A stretch of DNA of 64,000 nt from Sinorhizobium fredii USDA 205 (GCF_001461695.1 NZ_AUTC01000115.1:56533-120532), one strand, 5' to 3'; shown: positions 1-9,284, counted from the stretch's first letter. The notes: generated by a model from the sequence alone, not told the origin. Program-made: numbers and translations.

Positions 1-528
1 CCGGTCATGGCGCTGATGATCGGCGCGATGATCATTCAGGGCATCGTGCCCGGCCCGAACGTCGCGGTCGAACAGCCGGCGCTCTTCTGGGGCATCATCG
101 CCTCGATGTGGATCGGCAACCTGATGCTCGTCGTCCTGAACCTGCCGCTGATCGGGCTCTGGGTGAAGCTGCTGAAGATCCCCTATTTCGTGCTCTTCCC
201 GATCATCATGGCGTTCTGCTCGATCGGGGTCTACAGCGTCAATTCCAACGTCTACGACCTCTACGCGGTCGCCTTCTTCGGGCTCATCGGCTACCTGCTC
301 CTGAAGCTGCGCTGCGAGCCGGCACCCCTGCTGCTCGGCTTCGTGCTCGGGCCGCTGCTCGAGGAGAATCTCCGGCGCGCCATGATCCTGTCACGCGGTG
401 ACCCGACCACCTTCTTCACCCGGCCGATCAGCGCCGTCCTCTTGCTGATCGCCGCCATCGTGCTCGTCGTCGTGTTCCTGCCGAGCGTCAAGGCGAAGCG
501 CGAACAGGTTTTCGTCGAGGAGGATTGA
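1..528 (+). CDS. Tripartite tricarboxylate transporter large permease (TctA family), 3' part
   Basis: About 175 C-terminal residues of a very hydrophobic membrane protein, open at the left edge of the window; the first in-frame ATG at 7 is internal. The segment 'MIQGIVPGP' style start, a later Pro-Gly rich loop (GFVLGPLLEENLRRAM) and the C-terminal helix ending in charged residues match the end of TctA permeases, which with TctB and the periplasmic TctC import tricarboxylates or other carboxylic acids. At least four membrane helices are visible. The tctC and tctB partners would be expected upstream, outside the window. The substrate cannot be told. A strong GC hairpin follows 24 bases after the stop. 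Confidence 0.85.
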   Translation, partial: PVMALMIGAMIIQGIVPGPNVAVEQPALFWGIIASMWIGNLMLVVLNLPLIGLWVKLLKIPYFVLFPIIMAFCSIGVYSVNSNVYDLYAVAFFGLIGYLLLKLRCEPAPLLLGFVLGPLLEENLRRAMILSRGDPTTFFTRPISAVLLLIAAIVLVVVFLPSVKAKREQVFVEED

Positions 529-551
529 GACGATCCTTCCTGATATGGCTC

Positions 552-587
552 AAGCGGCCCCGCGCCTCGAAAGGCGCGGGGCCGCTT
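552..587. terminator. GC-rich hairpin, probable transcription terminator
   Basis: A perfect 16-bp inverted repeat (552-567 and 572-587) with a 4-base loop CGAA. It lies between the end of the TctA gene and the convergent gamma-glutamyltransferase gene. There is no T-run after it, so intrinsic termination is likely but not certain; it could act on both strands. Confidence 0.6.
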
Positions 588-687
588 GCTTCCAAGGCAT
601 GCCGGCACGTCCCGCTACAGCGTCCGGTTTCTTTTCAGGCGCCACGATACGCGACAGTAGCCCACCGCCTCGCCTGCGGTACGGGAG

Positions 688-829
688 GGCTTTTCTTCCC
701 TCCTCATTCCTGTGCTCGTCACAGGAATCCAGCCAGCCCAAGTCCTTGGGCTGAAAAGACTCTTCCGCGCCGCAGACGCGGCGCTGCTGGATCCCTGTGA
801 CAAGCACAGGGATGAGGGCAAGAAAAGCA
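688..829. repeat. RIME-like intergenic palindromic element
   Basis: Two long arms (about 703-733 and 786-816) are near-perfect inverted copies of each other, and each arm holds its own small palindrome around CCTGTG-N-CACAGG. Pairing extends outward through GCTTTTCTT and AAGAAAAGC. Size and double-palindrome layout resemble the Rhizobium-specific intergenic mosaic elements described in Sinorhizobium. With the hairpin at 552-587 it fills the 529-865 gap; no gene is seen there. Confidence 0.65.
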
Positions 830-865
830 TTCGTGACATTGTCCCAAAACTCTAGGTGACATGCT

Positions 866-2458
866 CTAATACCCCAGCGCCATTCCATCCTTGCGGGGGT
901 CGGACCCTCCGATCAGGACGCCGCGCTCCCAGTCGATCCGGATGGCCTGCGCGCCGCCGATGGCCGTGCGCGGCGGCTCAACCTTGAAGCCGCGGCGTTC
1001 CAGTTCGGCGCCGAGGCGGGTGCGGATGGCTGTCTCGGCCTCCACCGTCGCGGTCGCGGGCAGTGGAAAGAGGCGCGGCAGGTCGATGGCGGTCTGAAGA
1101 TCGAGGCCGCAATCGTAGAGCCGCGACAACAGATGCGCATTGCCCATGGCCTGATAATGGCCGCCCATGACGCCGAACGGCATGACCACGCGGCCGGCCT
1201 CGGCGACCATTCCGGGGATGATCGTATGCATCGGCCGCTTGCGCGGGCCGACTTCGTTCGGATGCTCTGCGACCAGCGAAAAGCTCTGGCCCCGATTGTG
1301 GAACAACACGCCGGAACGCGGTGCCATCAGCCCGCTGCCATAGGCGCTGAAGATCGAATTGATGAAGCTGACCACGTTGCGGTCTCGATCCACCACGCAA
1401 AGATAGACGGTATCCTTGTGCTCGACCGTGTCGAAGGACGGCAGCGGCTCGGCGACCCGATCGACGGAGATGGCGCTGGCGAGGCGGTCGGCAAGCGTGC
1501 TCGACAGCATGCGCTCGACGACCCCGTCCGACCCGGTCGGATCGGCGACCATCGCGTCGCGCGCGGCGTAGGCGAGCCGTGTCGCCTCGAGGAGGATATG
1601 CAGATCGTCGATCGCGAACGGGTCCTTGGACACCGAGAAACGCGAGAGGATGTTCAGGATCAGGAGGGCCACGACGCCCTGACCGTTCGGCGGACATTCG
1701 TAGATGGTTCGGCCGCGATAGGTCGTGGAGATGGGTGTCACATAGTCGCCTTGAGCGCTGCCGAAATCCTCGAGGCTGTGCTGACCGCCGAGGCTGCGCA
1801 GATAGTCGACCATGTCCTCGGCCACGGCGCCGCGATAGAAGGCGTCCCGGCCGTCGCGCGCGATCCCGTCGAGGGTGTCGGCGAGCAGCGGCTGGCGCTG
1901 GATGCTGCCGACCGGCGGCGCCTCTCCCTCCACCAGGAAGGTGGCCCGGGCGGTCGGGTCTACCGCCAGGAGATCGCGCTGCAGGCCAAGATCGGCGGCG
2001 ACACGCGGCGTCAGCACGTAGCCCTCGCGTGCCATCGCGATCGCCGGTTGAAGGACCTCGGCGATCGGCATCCGCCCGAAGTCGCTCAGGAGGCGGCACC
2101 AGGCGTCGACCGCTCCGGGAACGGTGACGGCATGTGGAGAGGAGCGCTCGATCGCCTCCACCCCTTCGGCCCGCAACGCCTCGCCGGTCAGGGCGGCCGG
2201 CGCCCGGCCCGAACCGTTATAGGCGCGAATGTCGGTGGATCCCTCCAGCGCTATCATCGCAAAACAGTCCCCGCCGACGCCGGTCGAGCCGGCCTCGACG
2301 ACCGACTGAACCGCCACGGCCGCCACCGCCGCATCGACGGCGTTGCCGCCTGCCTTCAGGACCTCGATGGCCGTCAGGGTTGCGGCCGGATGCGAAGTTG
2401 CCGCCATCCCATGGCGGGCAACGGCCAACGATCGGCCAGGATCTTCGAAATTGCGCAT
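866..2458 (-). CDS. Gamma-glutamyltransferase family protein
   Basis: 530 residues, the usual length of a gamma-glutamyltransferase proenzyme, which cleaves and transfers the gamma-glutamyl group of glutathione and related compounds. The N-terminal part has the family signature HPAATLTAIEVLKAGGNAVDAA. The self-cleavage region is present near residue 350, where HKDTVYLCVVD supplies the candidate nucleophile Thr, followed by the oxyanion-type GSGLMAPRSG loop and by GGHYQAMGN. No Sec signal peptide is evident, unlike the periplasmic E. coli enzyme, so it may be cytoplasmic. The usual TTH motif reads DTV here. The start is supported by AAGGA about 8 bases upstream. It stands alone, convergent with the TctA gene. 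Confidence 0.85.
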   Translation of the reverse strand: MRNFEDPGRSLAVARHGMAATSHPAATLTAIEVLKAGGNAVDAAVAAVAVQSVVEAGSTGVGGDCFAMIALEGSTDIRAYNGSGRAPAALTGEALRAEGVEAIERSSPHAVTVPGAVDAWCRLLSDFGRMPIAEVLQPAIAMAREGYVLTPRVAADLGLQRDLLAVDPTARATFLVEGEAPPVGSIQRQPLLADTLDGIARDGRDAFYRGAVAEDMVDYLRSLGGQHSLEDFGSAQGDYVTPISTTYRGRTIYECPPNGQGVVALLILNILSRFSVSKDPFAIDDLHILLEATRLAYAARDAMVADPTGSDGVVERMLSSTLADRLASAISVDRVAEPLPSFDTVEHKDTVYLCVVDRDRNVVSFINSIFSAYGSGLMAPRSGVLFHNRGQSFSLVAEHPNEVGPRKRPMHTIIPGMVAEAGRVVMPFGVMGGHYQAMGNAHLLSRLYDCGLDLQTAIDLPRLFPLPATATVEAETAIRTRLGAELERRGFKVEPPRTAIGGAQAIRIDWERGVLIGGSDPRKDGMALGY

Positions 2459-2664
2459 GGCGTTGTCCTTGTCACTCCGCTCGCGTCAGTGCAGGGCCGG
2501 TCACGGTTCGGCGCGGATCACAAAGCGGCCCATCACGTGTAGGTGGTCACTTGCTTCTGCCGCATAAGATGTGACAGGAAGAGCATGCATTCAATCGATG
2601 ATAGCAGCGGGACTGGCGAGCCCGGCATGGTGCGCTGGGTGCTACCTCGCCGTTTTGCCTGCCC

Positions 2665-4905
2665 TTACTGCACCTGCGAGAAGGTGAAGGCGATATCGCC
2701 ATGGTACCAGACGAACTCGTTCTCCTTGGCGTTGAGGCCTCCGGGGTTTCGCAGCACCAGGCCGCAGAGGCGCGCGGTGTCGAGCCACACAAAACAGACC
2801 TCGTCACCCGGAAAGCGCATCTCGACACCGGTCATGCGGCCACCGCCGATTGAGGCCCAGCCTCCCGATAGCGTGCCCTCGCCCTCCGCCGAGATGGCCG
2901 CCTCGTGCACCTCGCCATCGAATATGCGTCCGCGCAGCCGATGCCCGAAGAACAGCGAACGGACCTCTTCGGCCGTCAGCCTGTTCCTGCTGGTGAACTC
3001 GCCGTTCATCAGGCTCTCCGGCACGCCGGCGAGCCGCAGCCCCTCCCGGAGCGGTTCTCGGTCCTCGTGTGTCTTGACGCCGAGCGGCGGGGACGTCAGC
3101 GGCGGGCACGTGGCGATGCTGACCACGGTTCCGCCCCGTCTGACGCTCAGCGCATTGAAGCGGGCGACTGCGGCTTCGGCTTCCGACCGACGACCAAGAT
3201 GTCCAGAGGCGGCGGCAAGCACCAGAAGCGAACTCTCGTCCTCGGGATTGAGCCTGATGCTGCGCTCCACAGCCTCCACAGCCGCCTCGTAATTTTCCAT
3301 GCGGAACTCCGTCAGGCCGAGGACATACATGAAGAAAGCGGGATAGTGAGGGTCGAGCCGGATGGCCGTGCGGATATGGGGAATGGCCTCCGCCGGCCGC
3401 CCGGCCGAAGTGAGGATCAGAGCCATCAAGGCATAGCTCCAGGAGTCTCCGGGTTCGAGCGCGATGGCTTCCTTGACTTCGGCGAGCGCCTCCGGGTGCT
3501 GCCAGTCGGCTTCGGCCAGCAGCCCGGCCGCCTGGTGCGCCAGTGCCGTGTTGTGCTTCTGCGCACTGCGCAGATACTTCGATGCCTTGGCTCTCGCTTC
3601 GAAGCGCGTCATTCCCAAATGGTAATGCCAACGCCAGTGATAGAGGCGTGCATGAACCATGGCCGCCGCGGCATAGGCGCGTCCATAGGCGGGATCGAGC
3701 GCGATCGCCTCTTCGAAATAGGGCAGCGCCTTGACGGAATCCTCGGGAGTCATGCGCCGGTAGTGCTCCCAGCCGCGCAGGAACGCATCGAAAGCGGCCG
3801 GCACCGTGGTTTCCTTGCGGCTGAGGGCCATTTGCTCGTCGGGCTGCAAGCGAAGCGCCAGGGCGTCGGCAATGCCGCGTGTCACTTCGTCCTGCAACGC
3901 AAAGACATCGGCGAGCGTCCCGTCGAATTTTCCAGCCCAGGCGTGCCCCCCGTCTTGCGAGTCGACAAGCTGGGCATTGATGCGCAGCTGTTCCCCGGCG
4001 CGCTGCACGCTGCCCTCCAGGATGTATCTGACGCCGAGCTCCCCGGACACCTGCTCGGCCGTCACCGCCCTGCCCTTGTAGGCGAAGGTCGAGTTGCGGG
4101 CGATCACAAACAATCCGGAAATCTGCGCCAGCTCGGTGACGAGCGCATCGGTCATGCCATCGGCGAAATATTCCTGCCGCGGATCGTCGCTGACATTGGC
4201 AAAGGGAAGCACGGCGATCGACGGCTTGTCCGGCAGGGCCAGATCCGCGCGGGCGATCGAGGCCGGTTCCTCGGCCCGGTCCCACGGCTGCCACCAGATG
4301 AGGCCGGCAGCGACGCCGAGCATCGCGGCAGATGCCGCGAGTATTCCAAAGCGTCGTCTGCGGCGACCCAGCGACTTCGCGCTGCCGGCGCGCGCTTCAC
4401 ACGGCAGGAGGCGGTAGGTCCGCACCGGCTTTTCGATGTGCTTCAGGCGCTGTTCGCCGAGAAAGTCGAACCCGACGTCGAGGTGCTTCTCCACCTGGTC
4501 GAAAGCCGTGCCGGATATCATGATCCCACCCGGTTCGGCGCGGCTCTGCAGTCGCTCGGCGATGATCACGCCATCGCCCTGGATGTCGTCTCCCTCGACG
4601 ATCACGTCGCCGAGATTGATGCCGATGCGGAATTCAAGCCCGTGCTCGTCGACGCCGCGTTTCTCGGATTTCGCCCGCTGCACCTCCACCGCGCAGCGGA
4701 CCGCCTCGACGACGCTGTGGAACTCGATCAGCAGCCCGTCGCCCATGGTCTTGATCAACCGCCCGCCGTGTGCGGCAATGCGTTCTTCAAAAAGTTCGTG
4801 CAGATCGGCCTGGAACCGCACACGGGTGCCTTCCTCGTCGGCCTGGCTGAGTAGCCCGTAGCCGGCGACGTCCGCAATCATGACGGCGGCAAGCCTGCGC
4901 TCCAT
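2665..4905 (-). CDS. Class III adenylate/guanylate cyclase with TolB-like and TPR domains
   Basis: 746 residues. Residues 1-170 form a class III cyclase domain: an Asp in MIADVAGY and one in KTMGDGLLIEF are the metal-binding pair, and GINLGDVI and a later GVIIAERLQ follow family order. A Lys/Arg-rich linker and one membrane helix (about 185-205) come next. Then a TolB/FlgO-like periplasmic-type segment starts SIAVLPFANVSDD, followed by several tetratricopeptide repeats (about 380-560) and a C-terminal domain that is not recognised. This cyclase-TM-TPR plan is common and multi-copy in rhizobia. It probably makes cAMP; the signal sensed is unknown. Stand-alone gene, divergent from the toxin-antitoxin pair. 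Confidence 0.85.
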   Translation of the reverse strand: MERRLAAVMIADVAGYGLLSQADEEGTRVRFQADLHELFEERIAAHGGRLIKTMGDGLLIEFHSVVEAVRCAVEVQRAKSEKRGVDEHGLEFRIGINLGDVIVEGDDIQGDGVIIAERLQSRAEPGGIMISGTAFDQVEKHLDVGFDFLGEQRLKHIEKPVRTYRLLPCEARAGSAKSLGRRRRRFGILAASAAMLGVAAGLIWWQPWDRAEEPASIARADLALPDKPSIAVLPFANVSDDPRQEYFADGMTDALVTELAQISGLFVIARNSTFAYKGRAVTAEQVSGELGVRYILEGSVQRAGEQLRINAQLVDSQDGGHAWAGKFDGTLADVFALQDEVTRGIADALALRLQPDEQMALSRKETTVPAAFDAFLRGWEHYRRMTPEDSVKALPYFEEAIALDPAYGRAYAAAAMVHARLYHWRWHYHLGMTRFEARAKASKYLRSAQKHNTALAHQAAGLLAEADWQHPEALAEVKEAIALEPGDSWSYALMALILTSAGRPAEAIPHIRTAIRLDPHYPAFFMYVLGLTEFRMENYEAAVEAVERSIRLNPEDESSLLVLAAASGHLGRRSEAEAAVARFNALSVRRGGTVVSIATCPPLTSPPLGVKTHEDREPLREGLRLAGVPESLMNGEFTSRNRLTAEEVRSLFFGHRLRGRIFDGEVHEAAISAEGEGTLSGGWASIGGGRMTGVEMRFPGDEVCFVWLDTARLCGLVLRNPGGLNAKENEFVWYHGDIAFTFSQVQ

Positions 4906-5023
4906 TGGACGAAGTCCCTCGGATGACTACTCTACCGCAATATTGGCAATTACTAAAACAAGCCGATGGCACCTGGACCTTCCGGGAGCCGCATCGAAGA
5001 CATAAGCGTCCATGCGGAACTGT

Positions 5024-5055
5024 GCCATCAAGGTGGCACGAGCCATCTTGATGGC
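5024..5055. promoter_or_regulatory. Inverted repeat upstream of the vapBC-type operon
   Basis: GCCATCAAG (5024-5032) and CTTGATGGC (5047-5055) are perfect inverted copies 14 bases apart, with a second overlapping GTGCCA/TGGCAC pair inside. It lies 43 bases before the antitoxin start. Type II antitoxins normally bind such sites to repress their own operon, so this is a likely autoregulatory operator. Confidence 0.5.
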
Positions 5056-5097
5056 TTTGTCATCTCGGCCTATATTGACTGGGCAAGGAGTCCCAAA

Positions 5098-5346
5098 ATG
5101 GCCGAACCGCAGCTTTCAGTCAGAAGTGCCAGAGCCCGTGATCTTGCGCATCGGCTTGCGCGACGCGAGAACCGCTCGATCGCCGACATTGTCGAACGCG
5201 CGCTTGAAGCCTATGAGATTCGCGAAGCGGGCCGCGAGCCCGCGTCGGCCTTCTACGCCCGCTTGTCTGACAGCTACGCAAGCGACATCGATCTTGAGGC
5301 CATGATCAGGGAAGGACGGCGGCCCCATAAGGGGCCCGAGCTTTGA
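5098..5346 (+). CDS. vapB: Type II antitoxin (VapB/FitA-like)
   Basis: 82 residues from the ATG at 5098, chosen because AAGGAG lies 8 bases upstream; the frame is open further up but without a ribosome site. The N-terminal half (SVRSARARDLAHRLARRENRS followed by IADIVERALEAYE) looks like a short DNA-binding antitoxin domain of the VapB/FitA kind. The C-terminal tail with EAMIREGRRP would wrap the toxin. The stop overlaps the toxin start by four bases, so the pair is translationally coupled. An inverted repeat upstream is the likely operator. The family assignment rests on size, layout and partner rather than a strong motif. Confidence 0.75.
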   Translation: MAEPQLSVRSARARDLAHRLARRENRSIADIVERALEAYEIREAGREPASAFYARLSDSYASDIDLEAMIREGRRPHKGPEL

Positions 5347-5756
5347 TCTTTCTGGATACCAACGTCATCTCCGAGACGCTGCGCAAGTCGCCGTCCGAAG
5401 CGGTGATCTCCTGGCTGGTGCGTCACGACGCGGAGATCGCACTTCCGACCGTGACGATCGCCGAGATCGCCTACGCTATCCAGAAGATTATGCCCGATCA
5501 GCGCGCGGCGCGGCTGGAACAGGCGCTTTCCGACTGGCGGCGACGGTTTGCCGACCGGATATTCGGTCTAACGGAAGAGGCGGCGATTGCCTATGGTGAG
5601 ATCATGGGCGCAGCCTCGAGGCAGGGGCGCACAATGTCGGCCCCGGACGGCATGATCGCCGCCATCGCACGGGTGAATGGCGGACGTCTGGCGACCCGCA
5701 ATATTGCGGACTTTCGATCGACGGGGCTCGACCTCGTTTCACCGTGGGACTTCTAA
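5343..5756 (+). CDS. vapC: PIN-domain toxin ribonuclease (VapC/FitB-like)
   Basis: 137 residues, the normal size of a VapC toxin. The PIN acidic residues are all present: Asp5 in FLDTNV, Glu41 in TIAEIAYA, Asp102 in SAPDGMIAA and Asp123 in NIADF. The start is a TTG inside the antitoxin stop (TTGA overlap), which keeps toxin made in step with antitoxin. By family, it is a Mg-dependent endoribonuclease that blocks translation. On a megaplasmid it may help stabilise the replicon. It ends one base before the converging Lrp gene. Confidence 0.88.
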   Translation: MIFLDTNVISETLRKSPSEAVISWLVRHDAEIALPTVTIAEIAYAIQKIMPDQRAARLEQALSDWRRRFADRIFGLTEEAAIAYGEIMGAASRQGRTMSAPDGMIAAIARVNGGRLATRNIADFRSTGLDLVSPWDF

Positions 5757-5757
5757 T

Positions 5758-6282
5758 CTAGCTCTTCACCACGGCCGGCCATTCGCTCGTCGTGCCCGGC
5801 TGCACCGGCCGTTCCAGATAGGTCGAAAGCACGACATAGCTCCGCGTCGCCTTGACGCCGGGGGTGTCGTAGAGGCGCGCCAACAGGCCTTCGAGCGCAT
5901 GGGTGCTCTCGGTGCGGACCTTGAGCAGCATGCAGGTGTCACCCGCGACCGAGTGGATCTCCTCGACTTCGGGATATTCCTCGATAGCAAGCAGCGCCTG
6001 CGTCTTGCCCCAGCCGGTCGTATCGACATGGACGAAGGCGAGCAGCGTCTTCCCGACAGCCTCGGGATCGATCAGCGCGGCCACGCGGCGGATCGCGCCG
6101 GAGCGCCGGAGGCGCTTCACCCGCTCATGCGCGGCCGGCGGCGAAAGCCCGACGCGTTCGCCGAGCTCGGCGTAGCTCGTCGTCGCGTCCTCGACGAGGA
6201 CGCCTAATAGCTTTCGGTCCATCGCGTCGAGGTCGCGCTCTGGCGGGCGCTTCCGCCGAACGTCATCTGTATTTTGATCCAT
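5758..6282 (-). CDS. Lrp/AsnC family transcriptional regulator
   Basis: 174 residues. An N-terminal winged helix-turn-helix (about residues 20-70: LDAMDRKLLGVLVEDATTSY, then a VGLSPPAAHERVKRL recognition helix) is followed by an alpha/beta ligand-binding domain (HSVAGDTCMLLKV), the standard Lrp/AsnC plan. Such proteins usually sense amino acids. It is divergent from an MFS transporter 49 bases away, so it probably controls that gene and itself. The ligand is unknown. Confidence 0.9.
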   Translation of the reverse strand: MDQNTDDVRRKRPPERDLDAMDRKLLGVLVEDATTSYAELGERVGLSPPAAHERVKRLRRSGAIRRVAALIDPEAVGKTLLAFVHVDTTGWGKTQALLAIEEYPEVEEIHSVAGDTCMLLKVRTESTHALEGLLARLYDTPGVKATRSYVVLSTYLERPVQPGTTSEWPAVVKS

Positions 6283-6330
6283 TCCGTTATTGCCTCTTGC
6301 TACCGAATTTCATTCTGCAAATATGCAGGA

Positions 6331-7518
6331 ATGACGAACATCGATCAATCTATTTCCACGCTATCGGCAGAGCGGGCGCGCATCCCGCCCTTCGCCTTCG
6401 TGCTGACCGTCTGCATCGGTGTCATCGGCTCCAACTCGCTGGCGCTCGGACCGATTGCGCCGGAAGTGGCACGGAGCCTCGGCGCCGATGTCCCCGCCGT
6501 GATGACGGCTTCCGCTGCCTTCGGCCTCGGCACGGCGGCGAGCGCCGTCTTTCTTGGCCGCCTCATCGACCGGCACGGCCCGCGGCGCATGCTCGCGGCG
6601 GCGCTGCTTTTGCTTGCCGCCGGGCTCGCCGGCAGCGCCTTCGCGCCGGCGTTGCCACTCCTGGTCGCTGCCCAGCTCGTCGTCGGCATTGCGGCAGGTA
6701 TTGCACTTCCGGCCATCTACACGCTGGCCTCGGTGATCGCGCCGGCCGGGCGGGAGAGCGAGACGATCGGCCTGGTGCTGACCGGCTGGACGCTGAGCAT
6801 GGTGGCCGGCGTGCCGCTGTCGGCGGCCATCGCCGATTTCGCCGGCTGGCGGACGGTCTACCTCGTCGTCGCGGCCGCGACCCTGGTCGCCTGCACCGCC
6901 GTCCGGCTCGCGGCGGTGCGGGAAGGATCGGCGGGCCAGGCGACCTCGCCGCTGGCGGCACTCGGCGTGCGCGGCGTCGCGCCGCTTCTGGTCGCCTGTG
7001 CGGCTTTCATGGCGGCCTTCTATGGTGTTTACGGCTATATCGGCGACCACCTGCATGCCGCGCTCGGCCTGCCCGTCAGCGCCAACGGCCTCGTTGCGAT
7101 CTCCTACGGACTGGGCTTCGGCGGCGCCGCCTTCCTCGACCGGCTGATCGATCGCTTCGGCGCGGCCAGGCTGCTGCCGCTCATTTTCCTCGCCGTCGCC
7201 GGCGTCTATATCGCGATGTCGGCGGCGAGCGGTTTCTATCCGGCCATGCTGGCGGTCGTCTTTCTGTGGGGGCTTGCCAACCATTTCGGCCTGAACGTGC
7301 TCATCATGCGGCTGACCGCGCTCGATCCCGCCAGGCGTGGCGCAATCATGGGGCTCAACAGCGGCGTCACCTATCTCGCCCTCTTCGCCGGCACCATCGG
7401 CTTCGGCGCGGTTTATGCCGGGACTGCCTTTTACAGCCTGCCGCTGGCGGCGGCAGGCTTGATGCTGGCGGCGGCCGCCTCGGCAGCGCTCGCGCCTTTG
7501 CAGACCGGCGCGCACTGA
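6331..7518 (+). CDS. MFS transporter (DHA-type efflux or uptake permease)
   Basis: 395 residues from the ATG at 6331; the open frame runs back to 6274 but that would run into the divergent Lrp gene. About 12 membrane helices are visible. The cytoplasmic loop 2-3 carries FLGRLIDRHGPRRML, the MFS signature G-x-L-x-D-R-x-G-x-R-R type, repeated in weaker form before helix 9 (FLDRLIDRFGAARLL). The short hydrophilic loops and overall length fit the drug:H+ antiporter 12-helix group. Its control by the divergent Lrp-type regulator suggests an amino acid or related metabolite as substrate; this is inference. Confidence 0.85.
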   Translation: MTNIDQSISTLSAERARIPPFAFVLTVCIGVIGSNSLALGPIAPEVARSLGADVPAVMTASAAFGLGTAASAVFLGRLIDRHGPRRMLAAALLLLAAGLAGSAFAPALPLLVAAQLVVGIAAGIALPAIYTLASVIAPAGRESETIGLVLTGWTLSMVAGVPLSAAIADFAGWRTVYLVVAAATLVACTAVRLAAVREGSAGQATSPLAALGVRGVAPLLVACAAFMAAFYGVYGYIGDHLHAALGLPVSANGLVAISYGLGFGGAAFLDRLIDRFGAARLLPLIFLAVAGVYIAMSAASGFYPAMLAVVFLWGLANHFGLNVLIMRLTALDPARRGAIMGLNSGVTYLALFAGTIGFGAVYAGTAFYSLPLAAAGLMLAAAASAALAPLQTGAH

Positions 7519-7656
7519 AAGATTGCCAGGCAGCTAGCTAAGTCCTCCGTCGATGACCAAGGGCGAGCATTCGCTGAACTCATCCGTGCAACCGTTCTTT
7601 ATTTGTTCTCGCGAACTTGCAATGCTCGCCTATGGAGAGCTTCGATGAGGTGACAT

Positions 7657-8469
7657 ATGGACGACAAACACACGCTGTTTCGGAAGCTGCACGACGACCC
7701 CGGGGCCTTCATCATTCCCAATCCCTGGGATATCGGCACGGCGCGAATTCTGGCGGCGATGGGTTTTCCCGCTCTCGCCACGACCAGCGCCGGCATGGCG
7801 TTTTCGCTCGGCCTACCGGAGGGTTTCGCCTCTCGCGAACACACACTCGCCCATTGCCGGTCGATCGTCGATGCGACGCCACTTCCGGTGTCGGCCGATC
7901 TCGAAAAAGGCTTCGGGAACGATCCGGAAAGTGCCGCCGAGACCGTCGTGGCGGCGGCCGGCATCGGCTTGGCCGGGTGCTCTCTGGAAGACCACACGGG
8001 AGATCAGGCACAGCCCATCTTCGATTTCGGACTGGCGGTGGAACGTATCGAGGCGGCGGCGCAGGCCCGCCGATCCCTGCCGCACGATTTCATTCTGACG
8101 GCGCGTTGCGAGAATTTCCTCTGGGGGCGCGCCGACCTCGATGACACGATCCGACGGCTGCAAGCCTTCGAGCGGGCCGGGGCCGATGTGCTCTATGCTC
8201 CGGGCCTCCCCGACCTCGATTCGATCCGCACCGTTTGCGAGGCTGTGACGAAGCCGGTCAACGTCGTGATGGGAATGTCGGGGGCGACGTTCAGCCTGGC
8301 TGAACTGGCCGGGGCCGGGGCGAAGCGCATCAGTGTCGGTTCCGCCCTGGCACGCCTTGCTTTCGGTGCGGTCGTGGGCGCCGCACGGGAGATGCGCTCG
8401 CAGGGCACCTTCCGGTTCTCGGAGAAGGCCATGGGTTTTGCGGAGCTGGAGGGATTTTTCCGCAATTAG
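7657..8469 (+). CDS. Isocitrate lyase/PEP mutase family protein
   Basis: 270 residues folding as an ICL/PEPM-type beta barrel. Visible motifs are IPNPWDIGTARIL at the start, PVSADLEKGFG (the metal-binding acidic strand), the SLEDHTGD segment following an AGIGLAGC strand, and TARCENFLWGR. Members cleave or form C-C or C-P bonds of alpha-keto acids (oxaloacetate decarboxylase, methylisocitrate lyase, PEP mutase). The KKCGH-type catalytic loop of true isocitrate lyase is absent, so a small-acid lyase or decarboxylase is more likely. It stands alone, and neighbours do not show the substrate. Confidence 0.85.
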   Translation: MDDKHTLFRKLHDDPGAFIIPNPWDIGTARILAAMGFPALATTSAGMAFSLGLPEGFASREHTLAHCRSIVDATPLPVSADLEKGFGNDPESAAETVVAAAGIGLAGCSLEDHTGDQAQPIFDFGLAVERIEAAAQARRSLPHDFILTARCENFLWGRADLDDTIRRLQAFERAGADVLYAPGLPDLDSIRTVCEAVTKPVNVVMGMSGATFSLAELAGAGAKRISVGSALARLAFGAVVGAAREMRSQGTFRFSEKAMGFAELEGFFRN

Positions 8470-8707
8470 GGAGCAACCGCCACCGGTCCGCCCGATCGTT
8501 CTCTGACGAGCTTACACCTTCGATCTGTGTTGCTGACAAATTCAAAAGGATCAAACTTGATTTTTGATACCTGTTCATGGGGGAAGTCAGTAACCAGCGC
8601 CGGGAAGTGGCAACTTTTATACTTTGCGGAGAACGCAAATTGCCCGCTCCGTTACCGGGGAAGCATTGATGGTGAACGAACTGCCATAACTCTCAGGAGC
8701 TCACAAA

Positions 8708-9201
8708 ATGGCAGGCACCAAACGGCCCTATGATGAGTCACTTTTGCGGCAGGCCTTCGATGTGGCGCGGCGTTCGCGCGAAGGCGGGGATCACCCATTT
8801 GGTTCAATTCTCGCCGACCATGATGGCAATGTCTTACTGGAACAGTGCAATGGCTACAGTTCGGAAGGTGGCGACCGCACGGCCCACGCGGAGCGGCTTC
8901 TCGCCACGCGCGCCGGCAAGGCCTATGACTTGGATTTTCTTGCCGGATGCACGATGTACACGTCCGCGGAGCCATGCGCCATGTGCCCGGCGCGATCTAT
9001 TGGGCAGGCATAGGGCGCGTCGTGTTTGGCCTGTCCGAGAGACAGATGAAACAACTGACGGGCGACCACGTGGAAAACCCGACGCTCGATCTTCCCTGCC
9101 ACATCGTGTTCGCAGCCGGTCAGCGCCCAACGGAAGTTGTCGGCCCCATGCTTGCGGAGGAGGCCGCGAAACTTCACGAAGAGTACTGGTCTCGCCGTTA
9201 G
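8708..9201 (+). pseudogene. Nucleoside/guanine-type deaminase, frameshifted
   Basis: A cytidine/guanine deaminase-like protein split between two frames. The first part (8708-8986) carries the zinc ligand motif HAERLLATRAG and the second motif EPCAMC. After that Cys the frame runs into PARSIGQA and a stop at 9011. The family continuation GAIYWAGIGRVVFGLSE follows in another frame from 8989 to 9201. Restoring one base at 8986-8988 (TGC-GCC-GGC instead of TGC-CC-GGC) joins them into about 165 residues, the normal family size. So this is a one-base deletion or a sequence error. A good Shine-Dalgarno (CAGGAG) precedes the start. Confidence 0.85.
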
Positions 9202-9284
9202 TGGCCCTTCTGCGACATGGGTGGCCGTTGCTACCTGATTGCGGATCTTTCCGAGCCCCGACGTAGCGGCTGTTTACACCCGCG

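Noticed and set aside
2905..4854. 649-codon plus-strand frame opposite the cyclase gene
   Set aside because: Shadow of the cyclase-TPR gene; no family features.
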